Counted from the first letter of the stretch, positions 8,994 to 19,606 are shown. The stretch is 64,000 nt of DNA from Paenibacillus sp. Soil750 (GCF_001428045.1 NZ_LMSD01000012.1:101-64100), one strand, 5' to 3'. Notes: generated from the letters alone by a model not told the origin. Translations and numbers: made by a program.

Positions 8994-11738
8994 CTATTTT
9001 TCAATCTCAACAATTTTATTGTCAAGGATATACAGATTCAATTGATCACCAGATACATAGGAGGATACCGGTACAACTGTGGAACCATTATGGAAGTAAG
9101 CTCTCGGGAACAAATTGTACGCAGTCCGATCACTTGCACTATTAGCTTTCATGTAGACTTGGTTCAACGTAGAGCTGTATTGATCAAACTCACGTTTAGA
9201 AGCTGCAGCTACTTGGATGAGCAATTTATCATTGATATCTTTCATCAATTGAACACGATCCCCCACCTTAATGGAGGAGAAACTCAAGTCAGCACCACCG
9301 TTAAGTTTCACACTGAAATTGCTGCCTGCACTAATGACTTGACTTTTACCCGTAAAATCTTGAACAGTCAAGCTTGTACCTGCTGCATTTACAGCTGTTA
9401 CTTTACCACGAATCGGTGTTATTAACTCTGCCTTCGTAATCGCGAGACCTTTGAATGTCAATTTCACATAGTCGTCAATCGCCAAATCAGCGAACTCTGC
9501 ACTAGTACCATCGGCTTTCACAAGGGAAACACCATCTAATGCGATTGTATAGTTCGTATTCGTGCCATCCATAACCGTAGCTTGTTTCAAGTTCGCATTG
9601 GTTAGAAGGGTTTTGTATATCGTCGTGTTCGTTGTGACGATTTTAGTTACAGTCGTTTGATCATAGCTAAGCAGAAGACTTACCTTATCTCCCACTTTCA
9701 AATCAGAAAGCGTACTGTTCGGCTTATTTGCAACTTCAACGATTGGTGTAAAGTTCAGTTTAAACGTTAAGCTTTGCCCACTATCTGTTTTCAACGTGAC
9801 ATCATTCGTCTGTAAATTCAATTGTGTTAATGCACCGTCTAACTGCGTGGACATCTGAATACTCAACACTTTTTTATTAGAAACCAGAACATCTACATAT
9901 TTACCTGGGGTAAAAATACCACTAAAAGAGCTAAACGGCAATTTGCTGCCATTAAATGTGATGGAAATACCATCATTTAAAATATAAGCATTTGGATTTC
10001 CAGCATTATCTGTAACCGTTAGAATTTTAGATGAGTCCTTATAATCAATGATTTTGGCAAAATATAAATTCTCAATCGATCGATTTATTACTGTAATTGT
10101 TGTAACCTTATTATTCAACACGTCTAGCTTTAATTGATCACCAGCAGCCAGATCATAAATACTTGCGTTCGTTAAACCATTAATAACAACGCTAGGATTA
10201 TTACTTAATTCAAAGGCATCGACTGTCTTACCAGAAGTTTTATTGATCAAAATCGTAGAATGATCGTCCGTAAATTGTTTGAACGTTCCTTCTACACTCG
10301 TTCCAACATCCGCTTGCTTTTTAACGATAATCTTAACAATCTCACTATTCTTGACCGTGTACTCTACCGTATCACCAACATGTATCGCATCTACACTAAT
10401 TAACGTGTTATCTGCAAGTGTCGCAACTACATTACTCGAGAAGCCAAAAGTCTCAGTCTCACCTGATGCGGACTCAAGCAACGTCAATTGCATAGCGTCT
10501 TTATTTAACGTCTGAATATCGCCAACCGCTGTTTTATTTACCGGGATTTGTTTCACAACGATAGATGTATATTTGTCACTGTCCACAAGTTGACTTTTAC
10601 GAATTTGAATCGTGCTGCCAGCAACAATCTCACCTAGGCTAAGTCCTCGCCCTTCGATATCTGTTACAGCAACATCCGACGCTAAATCGTAGCTTTCATA
10701 ATCATCTAAGGTTGCTTTCATCGTTGTCAGATTCAGCTTTAACAACTGACCTTCGTGAATGTCCATGTGCAGTTCATCACTAAGAATTTCTACATAATAA
10801 GCTGTTCCGTTTACTTGAACAATCGATATTTCGTATGTTTCTTGCAGAACTTTTGGTGATATGGCAACATCATCTTTATTTCCGAAAAATACGGTATTCG
10901 GCGAAATCTTGTACGTACTAGTATTCCCGTCTTTATCCATAAGACCGATGCTGCCGCTCGTTAGGCTAGTCAAATAGCCCTTCTTCGCACGCTCTGGCAA
11001 AGTAATCGAGTCCTTTTGAGAACGACTTAGGAAAGCCGCCATTTGCGCACGTGTTACAGCGCCTTTCGGTTGAAAAGAACCATCCTCGAACCCATCTACG
11101 ATTTTTAGAGCTACGGCTGCATTAATGAATCCTAATGCACTGCTGCTGATCTGCGTATTATCTGTAAATGATGTTGCCTGGCTCGATAAACTTTGTGCAA
11201 GAGAAGCTTTGCCAATAGCTCGGATGACAACTTCAGCCACCCATTCTCTTGTCGCTTTTTGTTGTCCCCAATTGCCAACAAGCTTCGTACCTTGACTTCT
11301 TAATTTTTCTTGTTCTGTTGAAATCAAGCCTTTTTGTAGGGCTAGTGCTACGTAGTTTCGAGCATATTTATCAACTAACATGAAATCAGGAAACACCGTT
11401 TCCGACGACAAATTATCGACATCTGCCTGTAATCCCATCATCCGTGTAGCCATAATTAGCACATCTTGTTGCGTTACCGAAGTTTCCGGTGAATAGATGC
11501 CATCGCCTACTCCCTCAATAACGCCTTCCAAAGCAAGCTTCGAAATGTGGCGAATCCCCCAGTAGTTACTACTCACATCATTAAAAGAAAGACGAACATT
11601 CGAATTAGAGGTTGTCGTTGAAGTTGTTGAAGTTGTTGAATTATTCACGGGTGCTGCAAGGACTGGCGTACCTGCTAGACTTGTGATGATTAATGAGCTT
11701 ACGATAGCACTCGCCAATTGCTTATTTTTCATAATCAA
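8994..11738 (-). CDS. Large secreted S-layer-homology (SLH) protein
   Basis: Exported cell-wall protein of 914 residues. A Sec signal peptide (~1-28, ending PVLA) precedes a Ser/Thr linker and three SLH repeats (~51-95, ~110-165, ~190-240), which in related proteins bind pyruvylated secondary wall polymer. The remaining ~670 residues are a string of beta-rich segments with recurring patterns such as GDxVxL and TVxNxxI, resembling small repeated beta-barrel modules; I see no catalytic motif. Third gene of an operon with an amidase and a GerMN lipoprotein. The start is TTG with GAGGAG 6 bases upstream; an ATG two codons later is the alternative. Function is probably structural or a wall-associated scaffold. 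Confidence 0.88.
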   Translation of the reverse strand: MIMKNKQLASAIVSSLIITSLAGTPVLAAPVNNSTTSTTSTTTSNSNVRLSFNDVSSNYWGIRHISKLALEGVIEGVGDGIYSPETSVTQQDVLIMATRMMGLQADVDNLSSETVFPDFMLVDKYARNYVALALQKGLISTEQEKLRSQGTKLVGNWGQQKATREWVAEVVIRAIGKASLAQSLSSQATSFTDNTQISSSALGFINAAVALKIVDGFEDGSFQPKGAVTRAQMAAFLSRSQKDSITLPERAKKGYLTSLTSGSIGLMDKDGNTSTYKISPNTVFFGNKDDVAISPKVLQETYEISIVQVNGTAYYVEILSDELHMDIHEGQLLKLNLTTMKATLDDYESYDLASDVAVTDIEGRGLSLGEIVAGSTIQIRKSQLVDSDKYTSIVVKQIPVNKTAVGDIQTLNKDAMQLTLLESASGETETFGFSSNVVATLADNTLISVDAIHVGDTVEYTVKNSEIVKIIVKKQADVGTSVEGTFKQFTDDHSTILINKTSGKTVDAFELSNNPSVVINGLTNASIYDLAAGDQLKLDVLNNKVTTITVINRSIENLYFAKIIDYKDSSKILTVTDNAGNPNAYILNDGISITFNGSKLPFSSFSGIFTPGKYVDVLVSNKKVLSIQMSTQLDGALTQLNLQTNDVTLKTDSGQSLTFKLNFTPIVEVANKPNSTLSDLKVGDKVSLLLSYDQTTVTKIVTTNTTIYKTLLTNANLKQATVMDGTNTNYTIALDGVSLVKADGTSAEFADLAIDDYVKLTFKGLAITKAELITPIRGKVTAVNAAGTSLTVQDFTGKSQVISAGSNFSVKLNGGADLSFSSIKVGDRVQLMKDINDKLLIQVAAASKREFDQYSSTLNQVYMKANSASDRTAYNLFPRAYFHNGSTVVPVSSYVSGDQLNLYILDNKIVEIEK

Positions 11739-11758
11739 AGTTAACTCCTCTTCAGATC

Positions 11759-12346
11759 CTAATTAGTAGGTCGTTTAATCGGGTATGGAAGCTCCAAATG
11801 TCCCATTAAACTATCTACTTGCTTACCGTCTTTAAGTACATACAATGTTTTTACTTCTGGGAATTGAAAAATCGTTTTCTTCAGTGCTTGTAAGAATAAC
11901 TCTTCCCCAGGAGCACCTAATTGCGTTTTGGGGCCGAATGTCATATCCAGCTTCATTTCACCTTTGACAGTATCGAATTTCACACTTGTGAATTTCAAAT
12001 CATCAAATAAGGGAATAGCCTTCGGATCATCACTTTTCTGAAGTGCTTTAAGAGCAGCCTCATACGCATCAGAATCCTTTTCAACACTCACTGTGACCAA
12101 TTTTTCAACGAGCTTCATTTCATCTTGGTCACTGTAATAGGCTTTTACCTGCAACTGCTTCATAGGCGCAACTGTAGGTTTCGGGGTGGCCGTTGGTGTG
12201 GAAGTTATTGCACTTGGTGTTGTAGTTGACTGCGGTGCCGTAGTAGCGGCCCCAGTTAATTGAATTTTCTGGCCACAAGCCGTAACAGACAATGTTATGG
12301 CACTTACAAGGAGCGCTCCTTGAACTAGGCGACTTGTTTTGTTCAT
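11759..12346 (-). CDS. GerMN-domain lipoprotein
   Basis: Membrane-anchored lipoprotein of ~195 residues. The N-terminal signal ends in lipobox VTAC, so the mature protein starts at a lipidated Cys. A Thr/Pro/Ser-rich linker precedes a GerMN-type domain (~70-190), found in GerM and other sporulation/germination proteins, with conserved features such as FLQALKKTIFQFPEVKTLYV. I chose the ATG at 12346 because AAGGAG lies 8 bases upstream; the in-frame GTG at 12355 overlaps that site. It lies between the amidase and the SLH gene, which suggests a peptidoglycan or spore-envelope role. Confidence 0.85.
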   Translation of the reverse strand: MNKTSRLVQGALLVSAITLSVTACGQKIQLTGAATTAPQSTTTPSAITSTPTATPKPTVAPMKQLQVKAYYSDQDEMKLVEKLVTVSVEKDSDAYEAALKALQKSDDPKAIPLFDDLKFTSVKFDTVKGEMKLDMTFGPKTQLGAPGEELFLQALKKTIFQFPEVKTLYVLKDGKQVDSLMGHLELPYPIKRPTN

Positions 12347-12414
12347 CTTATTCACTCCTTAGCGTTATGCCTAGACAGGCTAGCCTAGTTTGAACCGCTT
12401 GATGGTCTACATGC

Positions 12415-13932
12415 TTATTTAAGGTTCAAATATTCCTTAATCGCGGCAACAAGTGAAGCAGCTAATTTGTCCTGGAATGTCTCTTTATACATGGCAGATT
12501 CATCATTTTTATTGGACAAATAACCAACTTCAAGCAAGACTGCAGGCATACTAGTTTTGGTGATAACGCGGAAGTCTGCTTGACGAACCTTTCGATCAGC
12601 AAACCCAGTAGCTGGAACAGCGTACTTATGAATTACGTTAGCGAAATCTAAGCTTTCTGGCCTGTTATAGTATGTTTCCGTTCCTGATACTGTTGCTTTG
12701 GCACTATTTCCGTGGATCGATAAAAATAAGTCTGCTGAAATATCATTAGCAAAAGAAACTCGATCATCTAACGGAATAAAAGTATCATCAGCACGGGTCA
12801 TCAGAACATGCATCCGCTTATCTTTCGATAATAGTGCCTCTACCTTCTTCGCTGTAGCAAGTGTAAATTCCTTCTCATGCTTACCCGTGATGGAAAGTGC
12901 GCCAGGATCGTTGTCACCGTGACCAGCATCGATGATAACCGTTAATTTCCTTTCACCAATTGAAGCCTTCCATTGATTAGGAAGTTTGGATGTAATCGTC
13001 TGGTACTCCGCTGGCGCGTTCAAATCCAGAATAACTCTAACTGTTGCCGGATTATCGTTGAAATTTGAAAATCGCACTTTGGATACTAACGGCTGCTTGG
13101 ATGGCAATTCTCCTGAATTTTTAACAAGTAGCTTCTGCAGTGATTCATCCAATGTGGTGTTAGGGAAATCAAACACAAGACGCGAAGGATTCGATAAAGT
13201 TAAGACCTTCGGACTTACGCTTCCATCCTTAGCAATGACTGAAAATTCTGTTTCTGATAGTGAAATAGACGTAATCACATGAACGGACGGGTCTGGCGTG
13301 ATTGTACCTGTACCTGTACCTGTACCTGTACCAGTTCCAGTTCCAGTTCCAGTTCCAGTTCCAGTTCCAGTTCCGTTTCCTGTGTTTGTCCCGGTAGAAG
13401 GTTTCGTTCCTGGAGGTTTGGTCTCCGGATTTGCAGTTCCTCCGTCAGGAACTACTACGTCAACAGGGCCCGTAACTGGTTTAGAATCCGATTCAGTCGG
13501 TTTAAACATATGTACGGATGACGTTGCACCATCCCACTTAAATTCAATACCCAATACTTCACCAATGAAACGCAGCGGAAGCATTGTTGAGCCATTTTCG
13601 ATCTTAGGTCCTACTTCTAGTGTTTCTTTTTTACCATTAATGATGGCAGTTACATTGTTTATCACGAGTTGGATATTAATTTTGTCCTTCACGATGGTTA
13701 CTTTACTTGTAGCCTCGTCCCAACTCACTTGTGCACCGATTTGTTCGACGATTATTCGAACGGGAACAATTGTATTATCATTTACAATTCGCGGTTGAAC
13801 ACCTTGGACTTCGAGCTGTTTCTCATTCATATACAGTTTAATCGGTTTAGGCGCTTCAGCTCCTAAGGCGGTTGTTGGCAGCAGCAACAGACATGCGAGC
13901 AAAAACAAACAAAATGCAGGAAATTTCATCAT
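12415..13932 (-). CDS. N-acetylmuramoyl-L-alanine amidase with stalk, AMIN and Amidase_3 domains
   Basis: Secreted zinc amidase that cleaves the lactoyl-Ala bond of peptidoglycan. In order: signal peptide (~1-24), copper-amine-oxidase-like N-terminal domain (~30-145, PVRxxxExxG and PLRFIGE motifs, a probable wall-interaction fold), a Gly-Thr dipeptide-repeat linker, AMIN domain (~220-310) and Amidase_3 (~330-500). Metal and catalytic motifs are visible: IDAGHG, KEFTL, SIHGN and the C-terminal LLEVGYLSN with the catalytic Glu. Two consecutive ATGs follow AGAGGTGA; either could start. First gene of the amidase-GerMN-SLH operon. The linker is encoded by a hexanucleotide tandem repeat, so its length may vary between strains. 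Confidence 0.95.
   Translation of the reverse strand: MMKFPAFCLFLLACLLLLPTTALGAEAPKPIKLYMNEKQLEVQGVQPRIVNDNTIVPVRIIVEQIGAQVSWDEATSKVTIVKDKINIQLVINNVTAIINGKKETLEVGPKIENGSTMLPLRFIGEVLGIEFKWDGATSSVHMFKPTESDSKPVTGPVDVVVPDGGTANPETKPPGTKPSTGTNTGNGTGTGTGTGTGTGTGTGTGTGTGTITPDPSVHVITSISLSETEFSVIAKDGSVSPKVLTLSNPSRLVFDFPNTTLDESLQKLLVKNSGELPSKQPLVSKVRFSNFNDNPATVRVILDLNAPAEYQTITSKLPNQWKASIGERKLTVIIDAGHGDNDPGALSITGKHEKEFTLATAKKVEALLSKDKRMHVLMTRADDTFIPLDDRVSFANDISADLFLSIHGNSAKATVSGTETYYNRPESLDFANVIHKYAVPATGFADRKVRQADFRVITKTSMPAVLLEVGYLSNKNDESAMYKETFQDKLAASLVAAIKEYLNLK
13303..13374. repeat. Coding hexanucleotide tandem repeat, 5x TGTACC then 7x AGTTCC
   Basis: Twelve uninterrupted 6-bp units inside the amidase gene, encoding alternating Gly-Thr on the minus strand with two different codon pairs. 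Because the unit is two codons long, slippage changes linker length without changing frame. Confidence 0.95.
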
Positions 13933-14146
13933 TCACCTCTATGTAATGTCGGAATTGGGGGATTTCGGGGGATGTAGGAACGCAACCAATCAGCTAATTC
14001 TACGAAACTATCAACTTCCTTTATATTATAGCAAAATCAACCTATACCTGACAGCACAACCTCCTTCACTTCGACATTCTAGTAATCTATTAGACGAAGC
14101 AAATTGCCAAAAGTTGCAAGATTTATATATAAAACTTGAAAAGAAA

Positions 14147-14182
14147 AAGAAAAAAGACGTATCCCACTAGGGGATACGTCTT
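14147..14182 (-). terminator. Terminator after leuCD
   Basis: Perfect 12-bp stem AAGACGTATCCC / GGGATACGTCTT at 14154-14182 with an A-rich run to its left, giving a U-tract on the minus strand just past the leuD stop. Confidence 0.9.
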
Positions 14183-14193
14183 CTCGCATTTGC

Positions 14194-14799
14194 TTATTTG
14201 TAAGCTAAACGTTTTTGGTGAGCTTGCTCATACGCTGTAATTTTCGCTTCATGTTGAAGTGTCAATCCGATGTCATCCAAGCCTTGTAGCAAGAATTGAC
14301 GACGATGTTCATCCAAATCAAAGTGGATTTCAAGACCGTACTCATCAGTCAGCTTTTTATTTTCTAAATCAACATTTAATTTGTATCCTTCGTGCTTCGC
14401 AGTACGTTGGAACAACTCTTCAACTTGCTCTTCCGACAATTTGATTGGCAGAATGCTGTTTTTGAAACAGTTGTTGTAGAAAATGTCTGCATAGGAAGGC
14501 GCGATGATAACGCGGAATCCGAAATCTTGAATCGCCCAAGGCGCGTGCTCACGGGATGATCCGCAACCGAAGTTCGCTCTGGAAATCAGAACGGAAGCTC
14601 CTTGATAACGATCTTGATTTAGTGGAAAATTCTCGATTACGTTACCTGCTTCATCCCATCTCCACTCGAAGAAAAGGAATTGTCCGAAGCCAGAACGCTC
14701 AATGCGTTTAAGAAATTGTTTAGGGATAATTGCATCTGTATCTACGTTTACACGATCAACAGGGCCTACAAGACCTGTATGTTGTTTGAAAGCTTCCAT
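14194..14799 (-). CDS. leuD: 3-isopropylmalate dehydratase small subunit
   Basis: Small subunit (swivel domain) of isopropylmalate isomerase, which interconverts 2- and 3-isopropylmalate in leucine biosynthesis. At 201 residues it has the usual length of LeuD, starting MEAFKQHTG and carrying the family motifs [14 protein letters not shown] and [18 protein letters not shown] lies 9 bases before the ATG. It lies 68 bases downstream of leuC in the same operon and ends at a strong terminator. No leuA or leuB is present in the window. Confidence 0.97.
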   Translation of the reverse strand: MEAFKQHTGLVGPVDRVNVDTDAIIPKQFLKRIERSGFGQFLFFEWRWDEAGNVIENFPLNQDRYQGASVLISRANFGCGSSREHAPWAIQDFGFRVIIAPSYADIFYNNCFKNSILPIKLSEEQVEELFQRTAKHEGYKLNVDLENKKLTDEYGLEIHFDLDEHRRQFLLQGLDDIGLTLQHEAKITAYEQAHQKRLAYK

Positions 14800-14867
14800 G
14801 TTCTCATTCTCCTTAAAGTTTTGCTACAGCAAAACTAGCATCTTAAACAATACGTTTAATATCGAAA

Positions 14868-16289
14868 TTAAGCTTGTTGGTATTCTTTAATTTCCCAATC
14901 ACGAACGTCATAGAAATGACCTTTGATCGCTGCAGCAACAGCCATAGCTGGGGAAACAAGGTGTGTACGTCCGCCGCGGCCTTGACGACCTTCGAAGTTA
15001 CGGTTGGATGTGGAAGCACAACGTTGTCCTGGTTGAAGTACGTCTGGATTCATCGCCAAACACATACTGCAGCCCGCATCGCGCCATTCAAATCCTGCTG
15101 CGGAGAAAATTTTATCCAAGCCTTCTTTTTCAGCTTGAATTTTAACACGTCCAGAACCTGGAACAACGATTGCCGTTACACTTGGATCTACGGAGTAACC
15201 TTGCGCAATTTTAGCTGCTGCACGAAGATCTTCGATACGTCCATTTGTACAAGAACCGATGAAGACATAATCTACTTTCAGTTCTGTCATAGGTGTTCCT
15301 GGTGTTAAATCCATATATTCAAGCGCTTTTTCAGCAGCTTTACGTTCGTTCTCTGTTTCGAAGCTTTGTGGATCTGGAACCAAGGAAGTAACGCTTGTAC
15401 CCATACCAGGGCTCGTACCCCAAGTTACTTGCGGGATCAATGTATCTGCGTCGAATTCCAATACCCAGTCATAAGTAGCGCCTTCGTCAGTAACAAGATT
15501 CGTCCACTCTGCTACAGCTGCGTCGAAATCAGCACCTTGCGGTACATACTCACGACCACGCAGGTAGTTAAAAGTTGTAGCGTCTGGTGCAATTAGACCA
15601 GCACGAGCTCCACCTTCAATGGACATGTTACACACAGTCATACGCTCTTCCATGGAAAGACCACGGATCGCTTCACCTGTGTACTCAATAACATAACCTG
15701 TTGCGAAGTCTGTTCCGTATTTTGCGATAACACCAAGGATCAAATCCTTTGCTGTAACGCCTGGTTTCAAACTTCCCGTGATACGAACTTCAAGGGATTT
15801 TGCTCTGGATTGTTGCAAAGTTTGTGTTGCCATTACGTGTTCAACTTCACTTGTACCAATACCGAAAGCAAGTGCGCCGAATGCGCCATGCGTCGAAGTA
15901 TGGCTGTCGCCACAAACGATTGTTTTGCCTGGATGTGTAAGACCAAGTTCAGGTCCCATAACGTGAACAACACCTTGATCTAGGCTGTCCAAGTCAAAAA
16001 GTGTAACGCCGAAGTCACGGCAGTTTTGTGAAAGTGTATCAATTTGTTGCTTGGAAATTGGATCCGTAATATTGAAACGGTCCTTAGTCGGCACGTTGTG
16101 ATCCATTGTTGCGAAAGTTAAGTCAGGACGACGAACTTTACGACCGGACATACGAAGCCCTTCAAAAGCTTGCGGTGAAGTTACTTCATGTACTAGATGC
16201 AAATCAATATAAATAACGCTAGGCTTGCCATCTTCCTGGTTAATAACGTGATTATCCCAAATCTTCTCGAACATTGTCTTTTTACTCAT
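14868..16289 (-). CDS. leuC: 3-isopropylmalate dehydratase large subunit
   Basis: Large, iron-sulfur subunit of isopropylmalate isomerase (aconitase superfamily), acting with LeuD. Visible motifs include [25 protein letters not shown] and the CSMC cluster region holding [4Fe-4S] ligands. At 473 residues it has the standard length for the bacterial LeuC. AGAGGTG precedes the ATG. The upstream region is shared with the divergent iron-uptake genes; I do not see a T-box or a clear CodY palindrome there, so the regulation of leuCD is not evident. Confidence 0.97.
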   Translation of the reverse strand: MSKKTMFEKIWDNHVINQEDGKPSVIYIDLHLVHEVTSPQAFEGLRMSGRKVRRPDLTFATMDHNVPTKDRFNITDPISKQQIDTLSQNCRDFGVTLFDLDSLDQGVVHVMGPELGLTHPGKTIVCGDSHTSTHGAFGALAFGIGTSEVEHVMATQTLQQSRAKSLEVRITGSLKPGVTAKDLILGVIAKYGTDFATGYVIEYTGEAIRGLSMEERMTVCNMSIEGGARAGLIAPDATTFNYLRGREYVPQGADFDAAVAEWTNLVTDEGATYDWVLEFDADTLIPQVTWGTSPGMGTSVTSLVPDPQSFETENERKAAEKALEYMDLTPGTPMTELKVDYVFIGSCTNGRIEDLRAAAKIAQGYSVDPSVTAIVVPGSGRVKIQAEKEGLDKIFSAAGFEWRDAGCSMCLAMNPDVLQPGQRCASTSNRNFEGRQGRGGRTHLVSPAMAVAAAIKGHFYDVRDWEIKEYQQA

Positions 16290-16428
16290 ACCCAGTCACC
16301 TCTTGTCATTATCCGCATTAGTTTGCTAATGTCTTACCCTCATAAAGTACTTTAGCACGGATCACGTCATAGTTCCAAGATATAATAACTATAAGCTTGA
16401 TAGATTATTCCTATATATTATATAATGG

Positions 16429-16457
16429 TTGACATCCGCAATGATAATGATTATCAT
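16429..16457 (+). promoter_or_regulatory. SigA-type promoter with Fur box overlapping the -10
   Basis: The -35 hexamer TTGACA (16429-16434) and -10 TATCAT (16452-16457) are separated by 17 bases. A perfect 7-1-7 Fur operator, TGATAAT-G-ATTATCA, occupies 16442-16456 and covers almost the whole spacer end and the -10. Iron-loaded Fur binding here would exclude RNA polymerase. It drives the siderophore-uptake genes starting at 16530. Confidence 0.92.
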
Positions 16458-16529
16458 TCTCCTAGTGATATCGAATTGGCCATCGATTCACCAATCATTT
16501 GAATACATACCAATCAGGGGGATTTTATT

Positions 16530-17549
16530 GTGCGAAACTTTATAAAACCAGTTACTTTTTCACTTTCACTCATGTTACTTTTCATTACCGCAGCTTGCGG
16601 AACTTCAACTTCTTCACCTACTCCAACTTCATCTGTTCAGCCTGCAGCATCAGCAGTTGCTACACCTGTAGGAGATGCAGTCAAAACAATTACACATCCA
16701 CTAGGAACTACTACTATTAAAGGTACACCGAAACGCATTGTTACATTGGAATGGGCTTATACCGAGGATGTCCTTGCTCTAGGAATTCAACCTGTTGGTC
16801 AAGCTGATACGAAAGGTTACAACACATGGGTCAATGTGAAGCCTGCACTTGATGCTTCTGTTGTTGATGTGGGGACTCGTCAAGAGCCTAACTTAGAAAC
16901 GATTACAGGCTTGAAGCCAGATCTTATTATCACAAGCACATTGCGTTCGAGTAAAAATTATGAAGCACTTTCCAAAATCGCCCCAACGATCGTATTTGAA
17001 TCCTATCCGGCTGAAGGAAAAGGCGATCAATTTGAAGGCATGTTAACGACATTCAAGACAATTGCAGATGTAACAGGTAAGAAAGCTGAAGGCGACAAAG
17101 TCGTAGCTGATCTTGACAAAGCTTTTGCGGATACGAAAACGAAATTAGCAACTGCGAAAAAAGATGGTGCCGAATTCGCATTAACACAAGCATACAGTAA
17201 CCAAAACAATGCAGATCTTCGCATGTTCACAGACAACTCCATGGTTGTTCAAATTCTGCAACGTATCGGATTGAAAAACGTATTCAAATCAAGCAAATTT
17301 GAACTTTACGGATTCTCAACAGCTTCTGTTGAAGCTTTACCAGCGGTCCAAAATGCGAACTTCTTCTACATCGTTCAAGATAATGACAATGTATTTGAGA
17401 AACAATTGAAAGACAATGCCGTTTGGAAAGGTCTTGCTTTTGTGAAGGAAAACAAGACTTTTAAACTACCTGGTAATACATGGACGTTCGGTGGTCCATT
17501 ATCAGCTAAAGTGTTCGCTGAGCTTACTGCAACTGCATTAACAAAATGA
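16530..17549 (+). CDS. Iron-siderophore ABC transporter substrate-binding lipoprotein
   Basis: Extracytoplasmic lipoprotein of 339 residues of the class III (FhuD/FeuA-like) metal-chelate binding family. The lipobox ITAAC gives a lipidated Cys23, followed by a Ser/Thr/Pro linker and two lobes joined by a long helix; LEWAYTEDVLALG and LKPDLIITS are typical N-lobe segments. The start is GTG, with AGGGGG ~8 bases upstream. A perfect Fur box lies over its promoter, so expression is expected under iron starvation. It overlaps the permease gene by 4 bases (ATGA). The exact siderophore cannot be told from sequence. Confidence 0.93.
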   Translation: MRNFIKPVTFSLSLMLLFITAACGTSTSSPTPTSSVQPAASAVATPVGDAVKTITHPLGTTTIKGTPKRIVTLEWAYTEDVLALGIQPVGQADTKGYNTWVNVKPALDASVVDVGTRQEPNLETITGLKPDLIITSTLRSSKNYEALSKIAPTIVFESYPAEGKGDQFEGMLTTFKTIADVTGKKAEGDKVVADLDKAFADTKTKLATAKKDGAEFALTQAYSNQNNADLRMFTDNSMVVQILQRIGLKNVFKSSKFELYGFSTASVEALPAVQNANFFYIVQDNDNVFEKQLKDNAVWKGLAFVKENKTFKLPGNTWTFGGPLSAKVFAELTATALTK

Positions 17550-19606
17550 TCCAATCCGCGATGAAATCGAAAACTAACCGTTTCGCTAATATCGAATGGA
17601 AATCACTTCTTGTGTTTGGAGGCGGACTGCTTGCACTCTGCCTACTCCTTTTCCTCAATTTGACACAAGGAGAAGCTAACATAACTGTTCAAACGGTCAT
17701 CCAAGCTTTGATATCTCCACAAGATACCCCCGACCATCACATGGTGCGGGGGCTTCGCATGCCGCGCGCTGTCATTGGTATGCTTGCCGGTGCTGCTCTT
17801 GCTGTTGCAGGAGCACTGCTACAAACAGTCACCCGCAATCCCCTGGCCTCCGCATCAACACTTGGCCTGAACGCTGGTGCGTATTTCATCATCGTTTTGG
17901 CTGCGGTATTTTTCCCTGCACTAAAGTCTGATCACTCCTTGCTTCTAGCGTTATTAGGTGCATGCGGCGCTGCGTTCATGGCCTATTTCATGTCAGGAGG
18001 TCGCAAAAGTTCACCACTTCGCATGGCACTTGCAGGCATGATCGTAACGCTAGTACTATCTGCCTTCACAAGCGGTCTGCAAATTATGTATGAGAATGAA
18101 ACAAATGGCTTATTTATGTGGGGATCAGGTGCGTTAGGACAGAACGATTGGCAAGGTGTCCAATATGCGCTCCCTTGGATATGCATTGGACTTGTCGTAG
18201 CTTTTCTTTTTAGTCAGAAACTGGATATGCTTGCATTAAATGAGGAAACTGCTGTTTCATTAGGTGAAAATGTGAATATGGTTCGGATGGTAGCCCTTGC
18301 CTCGGCCATACTGCTTGCTGGTGTTACAGTAAGTGTGGTAGGACCCATAGGTTTTATCGGCCTAATCGCACCTCATCTAGTCCGTTTAATAGGTTTACAA
18401 CGTCACCGACTATTGATACCAGGTAGTGCCCTCTGGGGTGCTGTCGTCTTACTTAGTGCGGATCTAGTTGCCAAAATGTTTCGAAGTACACTAGGAGAGC
18501 TACCCGCGGGTTCTGTTACCGCTTTATTAGGTGCTCCATGGTTAATCTGGCTAGCCATTCGTGGCTCCAGAATGAAATCTTCAGCTGAAAGCAGCTCAAT
18601 GAGCGTCGGTTATGTCGGAACTAAAATCCCGTATCCCATTCTAGTTATCGTATCTAGCATTGCTTTAGTTTTCTTGTTCCTATACGGATTGACGGCTGGA
18701 GCCCTGCGAATACCTTTCGCTGAAGTTATCGCAGTAATAACAGGTCAAGGTGAAGAAATGGCTCGCAATGTTATTCTGAGTTTGCGTCTTCCTCGCATTC
18801 TCGTTGCCGCTCTCGCAGGCGCCTCTTTAGCTGTCGCAGGCTCCATGATGCAAGGTGCGGTTCGCAACCCGCTCGCGGATCCTTCCGTTGTTGGTGTCAC
18901 CTCAGGTGCTGGGATGGGCGCCCTATTGGTCCTAACCATTTGGCCATCAGCTCCTGGTACTTGGATACCCGTTGGTGCCATCATTGGTGCACTCCTCTCT
19001 GCAGGAAGTGTGTATGCCTTTGCTTGGAAAAAAGGGCTGAATCCCGTAGTCCTCATTCTTATTGGGATCGCCGTTTCGGCACTTGTCTCGGCTGTCATCC
19101 AATTTCTTGTTATTAAATCGCAGCTCGGTGCTGCTCCTGCACTAACGTGGTTGGCTGGCAGTACTTACTCTAGAGGATGGAAGGAATGCATCCAACTCCT
19201 GATCACAACAGTCATTTTACTTCCAAGTGCATGGATGCTAGGTCGTCGGGTAGATCTGTTGGCCTTTGGTGACCACGTGTCACTTGGACTAGGCCTTAAG
19301 TTGCAGAAAACAAGGCTTATCTCAGCAATAATTGGTGTGTTGGTTGCTGCCATTGCTGTTGCATGTGTCGGCACCGTTAGTTTCATCGGCTTACTCGCCC
19401 CACACGCAGTACGTCTATTCTTGGGGCAACATCACCAGAAATCTCTTGTCCTTTCGGCCATTCTCGGCGCCATATTGCTTACAGGTGCTGATATCGTTGG
19501 TAAAACGATACTTATTCCCAAAGAGATTCCTTCAGGTATCGTTGTAGCAATTATTGGCGCTCCGTATCTATTATTCCTCATGTATAGAAGCACTGTTCGC
19601 AAATAG
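17546..19606 (+). CDS. Fused double-length FecCD-type siderophore permease (FhuB-like)
   Basis: Inner-membrane permease of 686 residues made of two homologous FecCD units in tandem (about 1-345 and 350-686), as in E. coli FhuB rather than the usual pair of ~330-residue subunits. Both halves repeat the signatures LRMPR/LRLPR, AVAGALLQ/AVAGSMMQ, RNPLA and SFIGL(L/I)APHxVR, the last contacting the ATPase. Translation is coupled to the binding protein by an ATGA overlap. No ATPase gene follows; a very long hairpin ends the transcript. A FhuC/YusV-type ATPase encoded elsewhere must energise it, if it is functional. Confidence 0.94.
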   Translation: MIQSAMKSKTNRFANIEWKSLLVFGGGLLALCLLLFLNLTQGEANITVQTVIQALISPQDTPDHHMVRGLRMPRAVIGMLAGAALAVAGALLQTVTRNPLASASTLGLNAGAYFIIVLAAVFFPALKSDHSLLLALLGACGAAFMAYFMSGGRKSSPLRMALAGMIVTLVLSAFTSGLQIMYENETNGLFMWGSGALGQNDWQGVQYALPWICIGLVVAFLFSQKLDMLALNEETAVSLGENVNMVRMVALASAILLAGVTVSVVGPIGFIGLIAPHLVRLIGLQRHRLLIPGSALWGAVVLLSADLVAKMFRSTLGELPAGSVTALLGAPWLIWLAIRGSRMKSSAESSSMSVGYVGTKIPYPILVIVSSIALVFLFLYGLTAGALRIPFAEVIAVITGQGEEMARNVILSLRLPRILVAALAGASLAVAGSMMQGAVRNPLADPSVVGVTSGAGMGALLVLTIWPSAPGTWIPVGAIIGALLSAGSVYAFAWKKGLNPVVLILIGIAVSALVSAVIQFLVIKSQLGAAPALTWLAGSTYSRGWKECIQLLITTVILLPSAWMLGRRVDLLAFGDHVSLGLGLKLQKTRLISAIIGVLVAAIAVACVGTVSFIGLLAPHAVRLFLGQHHQKSLVLSAILGAILLTGADIVGKTILIPKEIPSGIVVAIIGAPYLLFLMYRSTVRK

